This document shows, one piece after another, positions 20,014 to 28,963 of a DNA stretch of 64,000 nucleotides; within the stretch, counting starts at the first letter, position 1; each line of letters begins with the position of its first letter. This DNA is from JADJWR01 sp963847675. Lineage in GTDB: Bacteria > Pseudomonadota > Gammaproteobacteria > Burkholderiales > Burkholderiaceae_F. The notes under the pieces were generated by a model. It was not told where the DNA came from. It did not search any database and saw only the letters and a program-made list of their open reading frames with translations. The DNA is taken from contig CAWKAP010000003.1 in assembly GCA_963847675.1 (NCBI GenBank), positions 248,001 through 312,000 of the forward strand, given 5' to 3'. The translations under genes were made by a program, and so were the position numbers.

Positions 20014-21207
20014 ATGTCGCACAAGCCACTGACCGGAATCCGCGTCCTCGACTTCACGCGGCTGTTCGCCGGACCGTTCTGCACCATGCTGCTCGGCGAC
20101 CTGGGCGCGGATATCGTCAAGATCGAGGCGCCCGACGGCGACCCGATCCGCCATCAGGGGCCGCCGTTCCACCACGGGCACAGCATGAGCTACCTGGCCG
20201 TGAACCGGAACAAGCGCTCGATCGTGCTCGACTTCAAGACTGCGGAGCACAAGGCGATCGCCGCGCAACTCGCCCAGGCGGCCGACGTTATCGTCGAGAA
20301 CTTCCGGCCGGGCGTGATGGACCGGCTCGGGCTCGGCTACGAGAAGGTCGCCGCCGGCAATCCGCGGGTCGTCTACGCATCGATGTCGGGGATGGGCGCC
20401 GACGGCCCCGACCGCGACCTCGGCGCCTTCGACCTGACGATCCAGGCCGAGGGCGGCTACATGAGCATCACCGGCGAGCGCGGCGGCGCGCCGATCAAGC
20501 TCGGCACCTCCGCGTTCGACCTCATCTGCGGCCAGTACGCGATGGGCGCGATCGTCACCGCGCTGCTCAGCCGCGAGCGCACCGGGCGCGGCCAGCGCCT
20601 GGAAACGAGCCTGTTCGAGAGCGAGATCACCTTCCTGGTCGACGCCGCGATGGAGTACTTCCTGACCGGCCGCAATCGCGAGAAGTGGGGCTCGGAGCAC
20701 GCCGCGCAGGCGCCGTACCAGGCATTCCAGAGCGCCGACGGCTGGGTGGTGATCGGCGCGGGCATGCAGAAACTGTTCGAGTCGCTGCTCAAGGTGCTCG
20801 GTCGGCCCGACCTGCTGCAGGACGCGCGCTTTGCCGACCTCGCCGGCCGCGTCCAGCATCGTTCGGAACTGCAGCAGATCCTGAAGGCAGAGGTCGCGAA
20901 GCACGGCACCGCATCGCTGATCGAGCGGCTGCGGGCCGAGGGCGTGCCGTGCGCCCCGGTGAACAACATGGAGCAGGTGTTCAACCACCGGCAGGCCCTG
21001 CATCGCGGCATGGTGCAGCACGTCGATCACCCGGACTACGGCCGCATCCCGGTCGTGGGTCCCGCGGTCAAGTACAGCGAGTTCGACATCGCCGCTGGCT
21101 GGCAGGCCCCGCCGGAGCTGGGGGAACACACCGGCGCGGTGCTGAACGACTGGCTCGGGCTGCGCGAGTCGGGCGAGCCGTCGGGCCCGCGCGGGGGGAA
21201 GACATGA
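20014..21207 (+). CDS. Class III (CaiB/BaiF) CoA-transferase
   Basis: The 397-residue protein begins LTGIRVLDFTRLFAGPFCTMLLGDLGADIVKIE, the hallmark N-terminus of family III CoA-transferases. Asp140 in GAFDLTIQAEGG is the likely catalytic Asp that forms the CoA-acyl anhydride. It would activate an organic acid to its CoA thioester using another acyl-CoA as donor. In this cluster it probably performs the entry step after uptake. Its stop overlaps the start of the MaoC gene. Confidence 0.92.
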   Translation: MSHKPLTGIRVLDFTRLFAGPFCTMLLGDLGADIVKIEAPDGDPIRHQGPPFHHGHSMSYLAVNRNKRSIVLDFKTAEHKAIAAQLAQAADVIVENFRPGVMDRLGLGYEKVAAGNPRVVYASMSGMGADGPDRDLGAFDLTIQAEGGYMSITGERGGAPIKLGTSAFDLICGQYAMGAIVTALLSRERTGRGQRLETSLFESEITFLVDAAMEYFLTGRNREKWGSEHAAQAPYQAFQSADGWVVIGAGMQKLFESLLKVLGRPDLLQDARFADLAGRVQHRSELQQILKAEVAKHGTASLIERLRAEGVPCAPVNNMEQVFNHRQALHRGMVQHVDHPDYGRIPVVGPAVKYSEFDIAAGWQAPPELGEHTGAVLNDWLGLRESGEPSGPRGGKT

Positions 21208-21620
21208 CCGAAGGCAGCAGCGCGGCGCTGCGCGTCGGCGCGTCGGCGACTTTCACCAAGACGGTGTCCGAGTCGGACGTCTACCTCTACGCCGGGATCA
21301 CCGGCGATTTCTCGCCGAACCACATCGACGAGCAGTACATGCGCGAGGGGCGATATGGCCGCCGTATCGCGCACGGCACGCTGCTGGTCGGCTTCATGTC
21401 GGCAGCGTCCGCGCGGCTGTACCTCGGACGCACCGTATCGCTGGGTTACGACCGCATCCGCTTCACGGCGCCGGTGTTCTTCGGCGACACCATCACCACC
21501 GAGTACCGGATCCGCGAGATCGATGCCGCGAAGCGTCGCGTCCACGCCGACGTCACCTGTCGCAACGAGCGCGGCGAGACGGTGGCCGTCGCGGTCAACA
21601 TCCGCGCCTTCGTCGATTGA
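21204..21620 (+). CDS. MaoC-like (R)-specific enoyl-CoA hydratase
   Basis: A 138-residue hot-dog-fold protein. ITGDFSPNHID holds the catalytic Asp35/His40 pair of the MaoC hydratase group, and YGRRIAHGTLLVGFM is the following conserved block. It would hydrate a 2-enoyl-CoA, or dehydrate the 3-hydroxy form. The ATG overlaps the stop of the CoA-transferase gene, so the two are translationally coupled. Confidence 0.9.
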   Translation: MTEGSSAALRVGASATFTKTVSESDVYLYAGITGDFSPNHIDEQYMREGRYGRRIAHGTLLVGFMSAASARLYLGRTVSLGYDRIRFTAPVFFGDTITTEYRIREIDAAKRRVHADVTCRNERGETVAVAVNIRAFVD

Positions 21621-21627
21621 GGTTCCG

Positions 21628-22404
21628 ATGGACATGCTTCTGCAAGAGGAGCGCGACGGCGTCCTGCTCCTGACGCTGAACCGGCCCGAGGCACACAACG
21701 CGCTGTCGAGCGAACTTGCCGAGCGGCTCTACGACGCGCTGGCCGCGACGGCCGAACGGCGCGACATCCGCGTCGTCGTGCTGCGCGGCGCCGGGGACAA
21801 GGCGTTCTGCGCCGGCACCGACCTGAAGGAGCGGCGCAACCTGACGCCGGACGAAAAGTGGGCGCAGCGCACGCGCGGCTGGCGCGTCAACCAGTTCATC
21901 TGGCGCATGCCGCAGCCGGTCATCGCGCTGATCCACGGCTGGTGCCTCGGCGGAGGCTTCGAACTGGCACTGTTCTGCGACCTGCGCATCGCCTCGCCCG
22001 ACGCCGTGTTCTCGTTTCCGGAGATGACTCTCGGCGCGTATCCCGGCTCGGGCGCGGCGATCGTCCTGCCGCGCACGATCGGGCGGGCGCAGGCCAAGCA
22101 GCTGTTCTTCACCGCGCGCCGCGTGCCGGCGCCCGAAGCGCTGCAACTGGGCATCGTCGAGTGGGTGCTGCCGCGCGAGCAGCACCTCGACAAGGCATTC
22201 GAGCTCGCCGGGCAGATCAAGGGCACGAGCCCGCTCGGCGTCGGCGCGGTCAAGCGGATGGTCAACCTGGGCGCTGACCTGTCCTTCGATGCCGCCGCGG
22301 ACCTCAACGACGCGCTGCGCCGGCCGCTGGAGGCGACGCAGGATTACGAAGAAGGCATCCGCGCGTTCTTCGAGAAGCGCAAGCCGGTGTTTCGCGGCGA
22401 GTAG
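21628..22404 (+). CDS. Enoyl-CoA hydratase/isomerase (crotonase family)
   Basis: A 258-residue crotonase-fold enzyme. AFCAGTDLKE and HGWCLGGGFELALFCDLRIAS form the oxyanion hole, and FPEMTLGAYPGSGAAIVLPR carries an acidic active-site position. It acts on an acyl-CoA formed by this cluster. It starts seven bases after the MaoC stop. Two hydratases of different folds in one operon suggest a pathway with two hydration, dehydration or hydrolysis steps. Confidence 0.92.
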   Translation: MDMLLQEERDGVLLLTLNRPEAHNALSSELAERLYDALAATAERRDIRVVVLRGAGDKAFCAGTDLKERRNLTPDEKWAQRTRGWRVNQFIWRMPQPVIALIHGWCLGGGFELALFCDLRIASPDAVFSFPEMTLGAYPGSGAAIVLPRTIGRAQAKQLFFTARRVPAPEALQLGIVEWVLPREQHLDKAFELAGQIKGTSPLGVGAVKRMVNLGADLSFDAAADLNDALRRPLEATQDYEEGIRAFFEKRKPVFRGE

Positions 22405-22409
22405 CCACC

Positions 22410-23552
22410 ATGGATTTCGAACCGACCGAGGAGCAGCGCCTGGCGCTCGACGGCTGGGAGCGCTTCGTCAGGCGCGACATCGCGCCGGTCACCGAGCGCT
22501 ATCGCGACGAACTGATTCCGAAGGACGTCGCCCATCAACTGCTGAAGCAGGCAGTTCCGTACGGCGTCGGCGCCGGCTGGGTGCCCGAGGAGGCCGGCGG
22601 CGTCGGCCTGGACTTCCTCACCAGCGGGTTGCTGTACGAGGTGCTGGCGCGGGTATCGCCGGACTTCGCCGGCCTGGCCTTCGTCACCGAAGGGGCGGCG
22701 ATCAAGCTGCATCGCACCGGCCTGCCGGCGCTGAAGGAGCGCTACCTGGCGCGGCTTCTGTCCGGCGACCTGATCGGCTGTTCGGCGATCAGCGAGCCCG
22801 ACGTCGGTTCCGGCGTGCGCGACATGCGCACCCGCGCCGAGCCGGTGGCAGGCGGCTGGAAGATCACCGGCGAGAAGATGTGGATCTCCAACGCGTCGAT
22901 CGCCGACGTGGTGGTCGTGCTGGCCCGCACCGGCGAGAACCAGTTCACGAACTTCCTCGTCGACCGCAACGAGCACGGCTTCCGCACGGCGGAGATCTCC
23001 AAGCTCGGACTCAACGGCTGGTCGCTCGGGCAGATCTTCTTCGACGGCGTCGTGGTGCCCGAGGAGAACGTCATGGGCGGGATCGGCGGCGGGCTGCGCG
23101 AGACGATGCACGGCTTCGAGCGTTCGCGCTGCTTCCTGTCGATGCTCGCGCTCGGGATCGGCCACGCTGCGCTGGCGGCCTCGATCGATTACGCCGGCCA
23201 GCGCCGCCAGCTCGGCAAGCCCATCGCGGGCCACCAGCTGATCCAGGCGCTGCTGGCGGAGATGGCGATGAACCTCGACGCCGCCCGCCTGCTCGTCTAC
23301 CGCGCGCTGTCGATGATGTCGAAGGGCCAGCGCTGCGAGAAGGAGGCCGCGATGGCGAAGATCTTCGCCACCGAAGGGACGGTGCGCATCACCTCGCAGG
23401 CGATCCAGGTCCACGGCGCCTGCGGCATCAGCCGCGAATTCCCGCTCGAACGCCTCTACCGCGGCGCGCGGCTGCTGACCATCCCGGACGGAACGACACA
23501 GATCAACCAGCTGATCCTCGGGCGGGCGCTGACCGGCATCGCGGCGTTCTGA
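22410..23552 (+). CDS. Acyl-CoA dehydrogenase family protein
   Basis: The 380-residue flavoprotein has all three domains: a helical N-terminus, a middle beta domain (IGCSAISEPDVGSGVRDMRT, then WKITGEKMWISNA) and a helical C-terminus (QVHGACGISREFPLERLYRGA). It would oxidise a saturated acyl-CoA to the 2-enoyl-CoA and pass electrons to an ETF. The position usually holding the catalytic Glu (YEGT in many members) reads IPDGT here, so Asp360 may replace it. It starts six bases after the enoyl-CoA hydratase stop. Confidence 0.92.
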   Translation: MDFEPTEEQRLALDGWERFVRRDIAPVTERYRDELIPKDVAHQLLKQAVPYGVGAGWVPEEAGGVGLDFLTSGLLYEVLARVSPDFAGLAFVTEGAAIKLHRTGLPALKERYLARLLSGDLIGCSAISEPDVGSGVRDMRTRAEPVAGGWKITGEKMWISNASIADVVVVLARTGENQFTNFLVDRNEHGFRTAEISKLGLNGWSLGQIFFDGVVVPEENVMGGIGGGLRETMHGFERSRCFLSMLALGIGHAALAASIDYAGQRRQLGKPIAGHQLIQALLAEMAMNLDAARLLVYRALSMMSKGQRCEKEAAMAKIFATEGTVRITSQAIQVHGACGISREFPLERLYRGARLLTIPDGTTQINQLILGRALTGIAAF

Positions 23553-23665
23553 TGCCGGCGCGCCGGGCGGGCGCCGCCAGGACCATGCGCTGAGGACATG
23601 ACGACCGTGCGCGTAGCTCTTTCGCCAACCCTTGCCGGCGCGCATCAGATGGAGACCAGACACCG

Positions 23666-25069
23666 ATGACCGCGACCCACGATCCTGCCGGAAGCCGCGC
23701 CGTGCTCACCGAGCAACTGGCCGGCTTCATCGCCGGCTTCGACGCGAGGGCCCTGCCCGCCGACGTTCTGGCGCGCACGACCATCGTCGTGAAGGACGGC
23801 ACGGCCTGCCTGCTCGCCGCGGCCAACCCGGCCTTCTCGACCGGGCAGCGGATCGCAGGCTTCGCGCGCGACCAGGGCGGCACGCCGGAGGCGAGCGTGG
23901 TCGGGCAGGACTTCAGGACCGGAGTCGCAATGGCGGCGCTGGCCAACGGCACGATGGGCTACGCCTGCGATTTCGAACCGCACCATCCGGAGGCGATCCT
24001 GCACCCGGTCGCGATCATGGTGCCCACCGCGCTCGCGATCGCCGAGCGCACCGGCGCGAGCGGGCTCGACCTGCTCGGCGCCGTGGCCCTCGGCTGCGAA
24101 GTCGAGTACCGGGTGTCGATGTCGATCGGTCCGGTGCAGATGTACGACCTCGGTTTCCACCCGTCGGCGGTGGCCGGCTGCTTCGGCGCGACCGCGGCCG
24201 CGGCCTGGCTGCTCGGGCTGGAGGCCGAAGCGGTGGTGCGCGCGCTCGGGCTGGCCGCCTGCCAGGCCTCCGGCATGATGGCCTGGGAGAGCGATCCCAC
24301 CGAGAACGCCCGCCCGTTCCAGATGGGAATGGCCGCGCGCAACGGCGTCACCGCCGCGCTGCTCGCCGGCACCGGCTTCGGCGGGCCGAACGCGGTCTTC
24401 GACCACGGGCACACGGTGTATCGCGCGTTCAGCCGCGGCCCGCGGCCGGAACTGCTCGTCGCCGAACTCGGCCGCAAGTGGGACGGCGTGATGGAACTCG
24501 CCATCAAGCCGTATTCGAGCGTCTCGTTCCTGCACCCCGCGCTCGATGCACTGCTCGACCTCGTCCGCCAGAACGACCTGAAACCGGCCGACGTGGCGGA
24601 GATCGTGCTGCGCTTTCCGCGTTCCGGGGTGCACTGCGTCGACCGCAATCCGCTGAAGAGCCACTGCGCCCAGTACATCCTGCCGCTGGCGGTGGCGCGG
24701 CGGGAGATCGCCGTGGCCGACCTGTTCGAGGACCGGCGCCTGACCGACGCCACGGTCGCGGAGCTCTCGCAGCGCACCTCGGTCATCGCCGACGACGAAC
24801 TCGACCGGCTCTTCCCCGACTACTACGCGTCGATCGTGCAGGTCCGCACGCGCTCGGGCGCGACGCTGGAGCGGCGCAACGACATCGCCCGCGGCTATCC
24901 GGAAGCTCCGCTCGCCGAGCAGGAGCTGCACGCGAAGTTCCGCAGGCTCGCCGGTTCGGTGGCCAGCGCCGAGCGCGTCGAGGCGCTGTCCCGCTGCCTC
25001 GACACCCTACCCGCCGCGCCAGGCGTGACCGAGCTTGCTGCCCTGCTCACCGCGCGTCCCGACGCGTGA
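23666..25069 (+). CDS. MmgE/PrpD family protein
   Basis: A 467-residue protein with the two-domain MmgE/PrpD layout. The helical domain carries VKDGTACLLAAANP, NGTMGYACDFEPHHPEAILHPVA and EVEYRVSMSIG. A smaller lid domain follows with FLHPALDALLDL. Family members include 2-methylcitrate dehydratase, cis-aconitate decarboxylase and iminodisuccinate epimerase. It could dehydrate a tricarboxylic or dicarboxylic acid. It follows the acyl-CoA dehydrogenase by 113 bases and ends overlapping the 3' end of the convergent aconitase X small-part gene. Confidence 0.9.
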   Translation: MTATHDPAGSRAVLTEQLAGFIAGFDARALPADVLARTTIVVKDGTACLLAAANPAFSTGQRIAGFARDQGGTPEASVVGQDFRTGVAMAALANGTMGYACDFEPHHPEAILHPVAIMVPTALAIAERTGASGLDLLGAVALGCEVEYRVSMSIGPVQMYDLGFHPSAVAGCFGATAAAAWLLGLEAEAVVRALGLAACQASGMMAWESDPTENARPFQMGMAARNGVTAALLAGTGFGGPNAVFDHGHTVYRAFSRGPRPELLVAELGRKWDGVMELAIKPYSSVSFLHPALDALLDLVRQNDLKPADVAEIVLRFPRSGVHCVDRNPLKSHCAQYILPLAVARREIAVADLFEDRRLTDATVAELSQRTSVIADDELDRLFPDYYASIVQVRTRSGATLERRNDIARGYPEAPLAEQELHAKFRRLAGSVASAERVEALSRCLDTLPAAPGVTELAALLTARPDA

Positions 25070-25497
25070 GCGCGGCCTGGCCGCCACCGACGGCGATCGT
25101 GCCGGCTTCGCCGTCGACGGTCACCATCTCGCCATCGTCGACGCTGTTCAGGATGTCCTCGCCCGGTTCGCAGACGACCGGGATGCCGGCCATGATCGCC
25201 CCCTGCACGACCGAGGGATCGGGCAACTGCATGGCGACCAGGGCGACCGGGTGGGTGCCGTGGACGAACTGCTGGTACAGGAACCGCCAGGCGCCGGCCG
25301 AACCCATGCTGCCGGGAAACACCAGCACGCAGCCGCCCATGCGCCTGCCCTTCACGCTCGGCAAGCTCGCCGACGATCTCGCCGGTTCGGATGTCGACAT
25401 CGCCGAGGAACGACACCGGCTCGCGGGCGACCAGCGCCGGCCCGCATGCCTCGCCGCCGACCAGGCCGCGGGCGCGGATGACGCGAGGCGGACTCAC
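25047..25497 (-). CDS. Aconitase X swivel (small) domain protein, DUF126, frameshifted
   Basis: The N-terminal part (VIRARGLVGGEACGPALVAREPVSFLG) and the C-terminal part (GGCVLVFPGSMGSAG, then PDPSVVQGAIMAGIPVVC) are the DUF126 swivel domain of aconitase X. They lie in two frames; removing one base near 25357-25360 joins them (LADVKGRRMGG), giving about 149 residues. The GTG start overlaps the stop of the large-domain gene (GTGA), so the parts are translationally coupled. The 3' end overlaps the convergent MmgE/PrpD gene by 23 bases. Confidence 0.85.
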
Positions 25498-26762
25498 TTC
25501 GCGAACCTCGGCACGAAGCGGCCGCTGACCGCCGAGGCGATCGCCCGTTCGGTGTCGGTCAGCAGCACCGGACAACGCACCATGTCGCGCACGTACTTCG
25601 CCTGCTTGGCGGAGTCGACCACGATGCCGCGCAGCGCGGGCGGCTCGACGCCGAGCGCCGGGTCCGGCGACGCCGTGCGCGCGAAGTGGCACGACATCGG
25701 ACAGGTGTCGGAGATCACCCTCGCGCCCGCCGCCTCCAGCACGGCGACATAGCCGGCCTCGGTCGCCATGTTGCGGACACTGCGGCTGGTGGTGACCCAC
25801 AGTTCGATGCCATCGCTGACGCGCTTGCCGTCGAGCAGCCCGGCGTAGGACTTCATCTCCTCGAAAGACGCGTGCGGGCAGCCGATGTGGACGAGGTCGA
25901 AGCTGCCGTCGCCCTCGCTGAAGTGGTCGTAGGTGGCGCGAATCGCCGCGTCGCCGGCGACGACCACCTCTCGAGGCAAGCCCTTCGGAAACGCATCCTC
26001 GACCGCCGCGTAAGGCGGCGTCACGCCCGGCACGATGAACATCGAGATGCCGCCGGAGGTGCCGAGCGCGGCACCCAGCGCGTCGAGTTCGTCGAGCGTC
26101 GGCCGTCGAGCGAAGCCATCGAAGACCGCGACGCCGCCACCGAGCGCGCGGCCGACCTCGAACCCAAGCGCGGAAAAATCGCTGACCGACTGCGGCGTCG
26201 CTTCGACGCGCACGAGGTGCGTGCCGCGGCGCGCCTCGTCCAGGTGGTAACCGAAGCGCGGATAACGCCCGGTCATCGCCGCGTAGACGGCGAAGAAGCC
26301 GTCGCGGTTCGAGCGCGCGCCGAGCACCGAATTGCAGAAGATGGTCACCGTCGATTCGATCGAGACCATGTGCATGTTCCAGGTCGGCCAGTGGCCGGCC
26401 CAGTACGGCGTGCAGGTGAAGGCGCAGGCGCTGCCCATCCGGCGGTGCGCGCCGGCCGCACGCTGCTGCAGGCGGACCAGCGATTCCGGGGCGCCGGTCT
26501 GGCGCCAGTTCACCAGATCGGCGTTGGCGATGTTGGCCGACGACGGCACGGCGACCCGGGCGCCCGCCTCCGCGAGGTCCTCCATCAGCTTGACGTCGTC
26601 CTTGTACATGGCCATGCCGGCGTGGATGTGCGCATAGCCGATGTCGACCATGTCCTCGGCGCCATAGGCGCGCCCGAGCGTGACCAGCGAGGCCATCGCC
26701 TTGCGCAGGGGCTCGCCGTGCCGGCCCTCCAGCATCTCCTCGTCGCGCGCGTCGAGCTTCAT
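25494..26762 (-). CDS. Aconitase X large (catalytic) domain protein
   Basis: A 422-residue AcnX catalytic subunit. It carries GSACAFTCTPYWAGHWP, the block ESTVTIFCNSVLGARSNRDG, and the C-terminal ISDTCPMSCHFA, whose cysteines are candidate cluster or metal ligands. Characterised AcnX enzymes dehydrate cis-3-hydroxy-L-proline or phosphomevalonate. The split form with a separate DUF126 part is common in bacteria. The neighbourhood (uptake, CoA transfer, beta-oxidation-like enzymes) suggests a hydroxy-acid dehydratase in the same pathway. It is transcribed opposite to the cluster on both sides. Confidence 0.9.
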   Translation of the reverse strand: MKLDARDEEMLEGRHGEPLRKAMASLVTLGRAYGAEDMVDIGYAHIHAGMAMYKDDVKLMEDLAEAGARVAVPSSANIANADLVNWRQTGAPESLVRLQQRAAGAHRRMGSACAFTCTPYWAGHWPTWNMHMVSIESTVTIFCNSVLGARSNRDGFFAVYAAMTGRYPRFGYHLDEARRGTHLVRVEATPQSVSDFSALGFEVGRALGGGVAVFDGFARRPTLDELDALGAALGTSGGISMFIVPGVTPPYAAVEDAFPKGLPREVVVAGDAAIRATYDHFSEGDGSFDLVHIGCPHASFEEMKSYAGLLDGKRVSDGIELWVTTSRSVRNMATEAGYVAVLEAAGARVISDTCPMSCHFARTASPDPALGVEPPALRGIVVDSAKQAKYVRDMVRCPVLLTDTERAIASAVSGRFVPRFAK

Positions 26763-26867
26763 GATGACGGCAACCTAACACAGGGCATGCGTGCTTCGTT
26801 TATTGTCGTCGACGATCGAGAAAGCGGGTCACGGGCCGCGGCGGACTGCGGCGAACACGGAGAAGCG

Positions 26868-28571
26868 ATGAGCGAAACGAACTCAATGAGCGGCGGCGAG
26901 GCGACCGTCCGGATGCTGCAGGCGCACGGCGTGAAGCACGTCTTCGGCCTTTGCGGCGACACCAGCCTGCCCTTGTACGACGCGTTTGCCCGACTGGATC
27001 ACGGCATCACGCACATCCTGACCCGCGACGAACGCCACGCCGCCTACATGGCCGACTGCTACGCGCGGGTGACCGGCAAGGTCGGCGTGTGCGAGGGCCC
27101 GTCGGGGGGCGGCGCCACGTACATCCTGCCGGGTGTGGTCGAGGCCAACGATTCTTCGATCCCGGTCCTCGCCATCACCACCGACATCTCGGTTTCCTCG
27201 CGCGGCAGGTACACGCTGACGGAACTGGACCAGGAAGCCCTGTTCCGCCCGCTGACCAAGTGGAACAAGGTCATCGACCGTGCCGACGAGATTCCCGAGG
27301 TTTTCCGCGCCGCGTTCCGCAACATGACCTCGGGTCGGCCGGGAGCAGCGCACATCGGCTTGCCCTTCGACGTGCAACGTGATCCTGTCGCCGCGGACAA
27401 GGTCCATGCCGATGCGCGGCTCGGCGTGTTTCCTTCACGACGCTCCGGCCCGGATCCGAAGAGCATCGTCGAAGCGGCCGAGGCGCTGCTGTCGGCGAAG
27501 GAGCCGATGTTCGTCTGCGGCGGTGGACCGGTCATCGCCGGTGCCGAGGCGGAAATTGCGGCGATCGCCGAACTGCTCGAGGCGCCGGTGGCCAGCACGG
27601 TCAGCGGCCACGGCGTGATCGCCGACGACCATCCGCTCGCCGTCGGCGTGGTCGGAAGCAACGGCGGCACCGTACCCACGCGGGAATTGCTGATGGGTGC
27701 CGACCTCGTGTGCTTCGTCGGCTGCCGGGCGGGCTCGGTGACGACGGAGCGCTGGCGCTATCCGGCGCCGGGCAAGGCGCGCATTCTGCACATCGACGCT
27801 GACGCTGCGGTTCTGGGTGCCAACTATCGGCCTGAAGTCGGGCTGCTCGGGGACGCCAGGCTCGTGCTCGCCGCGTTGCTGGCCGAACTGAGTGCGCGCA
27901 TCAAGGAGACGCCGCGGCGCACGCGCGGTCGCGCCGCGGTGGCCGCGGCCCGGCAGGCGAAGTTCGCCGCCTTCGACGAACTGGCTTTCTCCATCGAGCG
28001 TCCGATTCGTCCCGAGCGTGTCGTCGCCACGATGAACCGCCTGCTCGGCGACGATGCGGTGATCGTCTGCGATCCGGGCACGCCGTGCCCGTACTTCTCC
28101 GCCTACTACCGATTCAACCGGGCGGGCCGGCACTTCATCTCGAACCGGGCGCACGGCGCGCTGGGCTTCTCGATCGCGGGGGCCATTGGCGCCTGTTTCG
28201 GACGGCCGCGGTCCAAGGTGGTCAGCGTGATGGGCGACGGCAGCTTCAACTTCGCCTGCGGCGAGTTCGAAACCGTGGTTCGTCACAAGCTGCCGATCAC
28301 CTTCGTCGTCTTCAGCAACGACTGCTACGGCTGGATCAAGGCGGGCCAGAAGACCGGCTACGAGCAGCGGTACTTCTCGGTCGACTTCGGACGCACCGAC
28401 CACGCGCGCGTGGCCGAAGCCTTTGGGCTGAAGGCATGGACCGTAGAGGATCCCGACGCGCTGGAGGCGACCATGAAGAAGGCGCTCGCCGACGGCGGCC
28501 CGACGCTGGTCAACGTCATCGCCCAGCCCCTGCACGAAGCGCGGGCGCCGGTCAGCGAGTGGGTCGCATGA
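26868..28571 (+). CDS. Thiamine diphosphate-dependent enzyme (acetolactate synthase-like)
   Basis: A 567-residue three-domain ThDP enzyme. Glu55 in TRDERHAAYMADCYARVTGK is the cofactor-activating Glu. The central domain has a nucleotide-binding-like fold. GDGSFNFACGEFETVV to FSND (about residues 455-485) is the GDG-N motif that binds Mg-ThDP. It could be a 2-oxo-acid decarboxylase, carboligase or C-C lyase. The usual ALS regulatory subunit gene is absent, so amino-acid biosynthesis is unlikely. It is divergent from aconitase X by about 105 bases and probably belongs to the catabolic cluster. Confidence 0.88.
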   Translation: MSETNSMSGGEATVRMLQAHGVKHVFGLCGDTSLPLYDAFARLDHGITHILTRDERHAAYMADCYARVTGKVGVCEGPSGGGATYILPGVVEANDSSIPVLAITTDISVSSRGRYTLTELDQEALFRPLTKWNKVIDRADEIPEVFRAAFRNMTSGRPGAAHIGLPFDVQRDPVAADKVHADARLGVFPSRRSGPDPKSIVEAAEALLSAKEPMFVCGGGPVIAGAEAEIAAIAELLEAPVASTVSGHGVIADDHPLAVGVVGSNGGTVPTRELLMGADLVCFVGCRAGSVTTERWRYPAPGKARILHIDADAAVLGANYRPEVGLLGDARLVLAALLAELSARIKETPRRTRGRAAVAAARQAKFAAFDELAFSIERPIRPERVVATMNRLLGDDAVIVCDPGTPCPYFSAYYRFNRAGRHFISNRAHGALGFSIAGAIGACFGRPRSKVVSVMGDGSFNFACGEFETVVRHKLPITFVVFSNDCYGWIKAGQKTGYEQRYFSVDFGRTDHARVAEAFGLKAWTVEDPDALEATMKKALADGGPTLVNVIAQPLHEARAPVSEWVA

Positions 28572-28963
28572 AGGATGCGCTGACTTCAACAACTAGAGTC
28601 CGTCGGAAACAGACAAAGTCGAACAGGCCCGGGCGTCGCGGAGTCCAGTCGGGCCTGGTTCACGGTGGGCGTGCGTTACTGATCAAGCGCCTCGTTTAGA
28701 CAGTTTCCGCTCCGCGCGCGACGGTGGACAGCAGCCGACGGCCGCGTCCGGACATCTGTTCGCTCGGTAGCGGATAGAGCGGATGATTAATCCCGAGATT
28801 GAGTCGACATTCGCCGTTCCTACGTGCACAGGAAACGGCGACGGCCGTGCCGCCCAAGCCACGAGGCATGAGCTGTGCGAGGGGCGACGCCAGGCACCTC
28901 GGGCCCAGCAGAGAACCAACTGGGTAGGGCTGGAAGTCTGTAGTCACCAACGTCCAACGCCTG
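28572..28963. other. Intergenic region between convergent genes
   Basis: It lies between the ThDP enzyme and the HupE/UreJ-like gene, which point toward each other. I see no convincing small gene and no clear hairpin with a T tract. Confidence 0.5.

Noticed and set aside
28683..28950. Minus-strand frames of 78 and 84 codons after the ThDP enzyme gene.
   Set aside because: Arg/Pro/Ser/Cys-rich composition, overlapping frames and no ribosome site; likely chance frames in GC-rich DNA.
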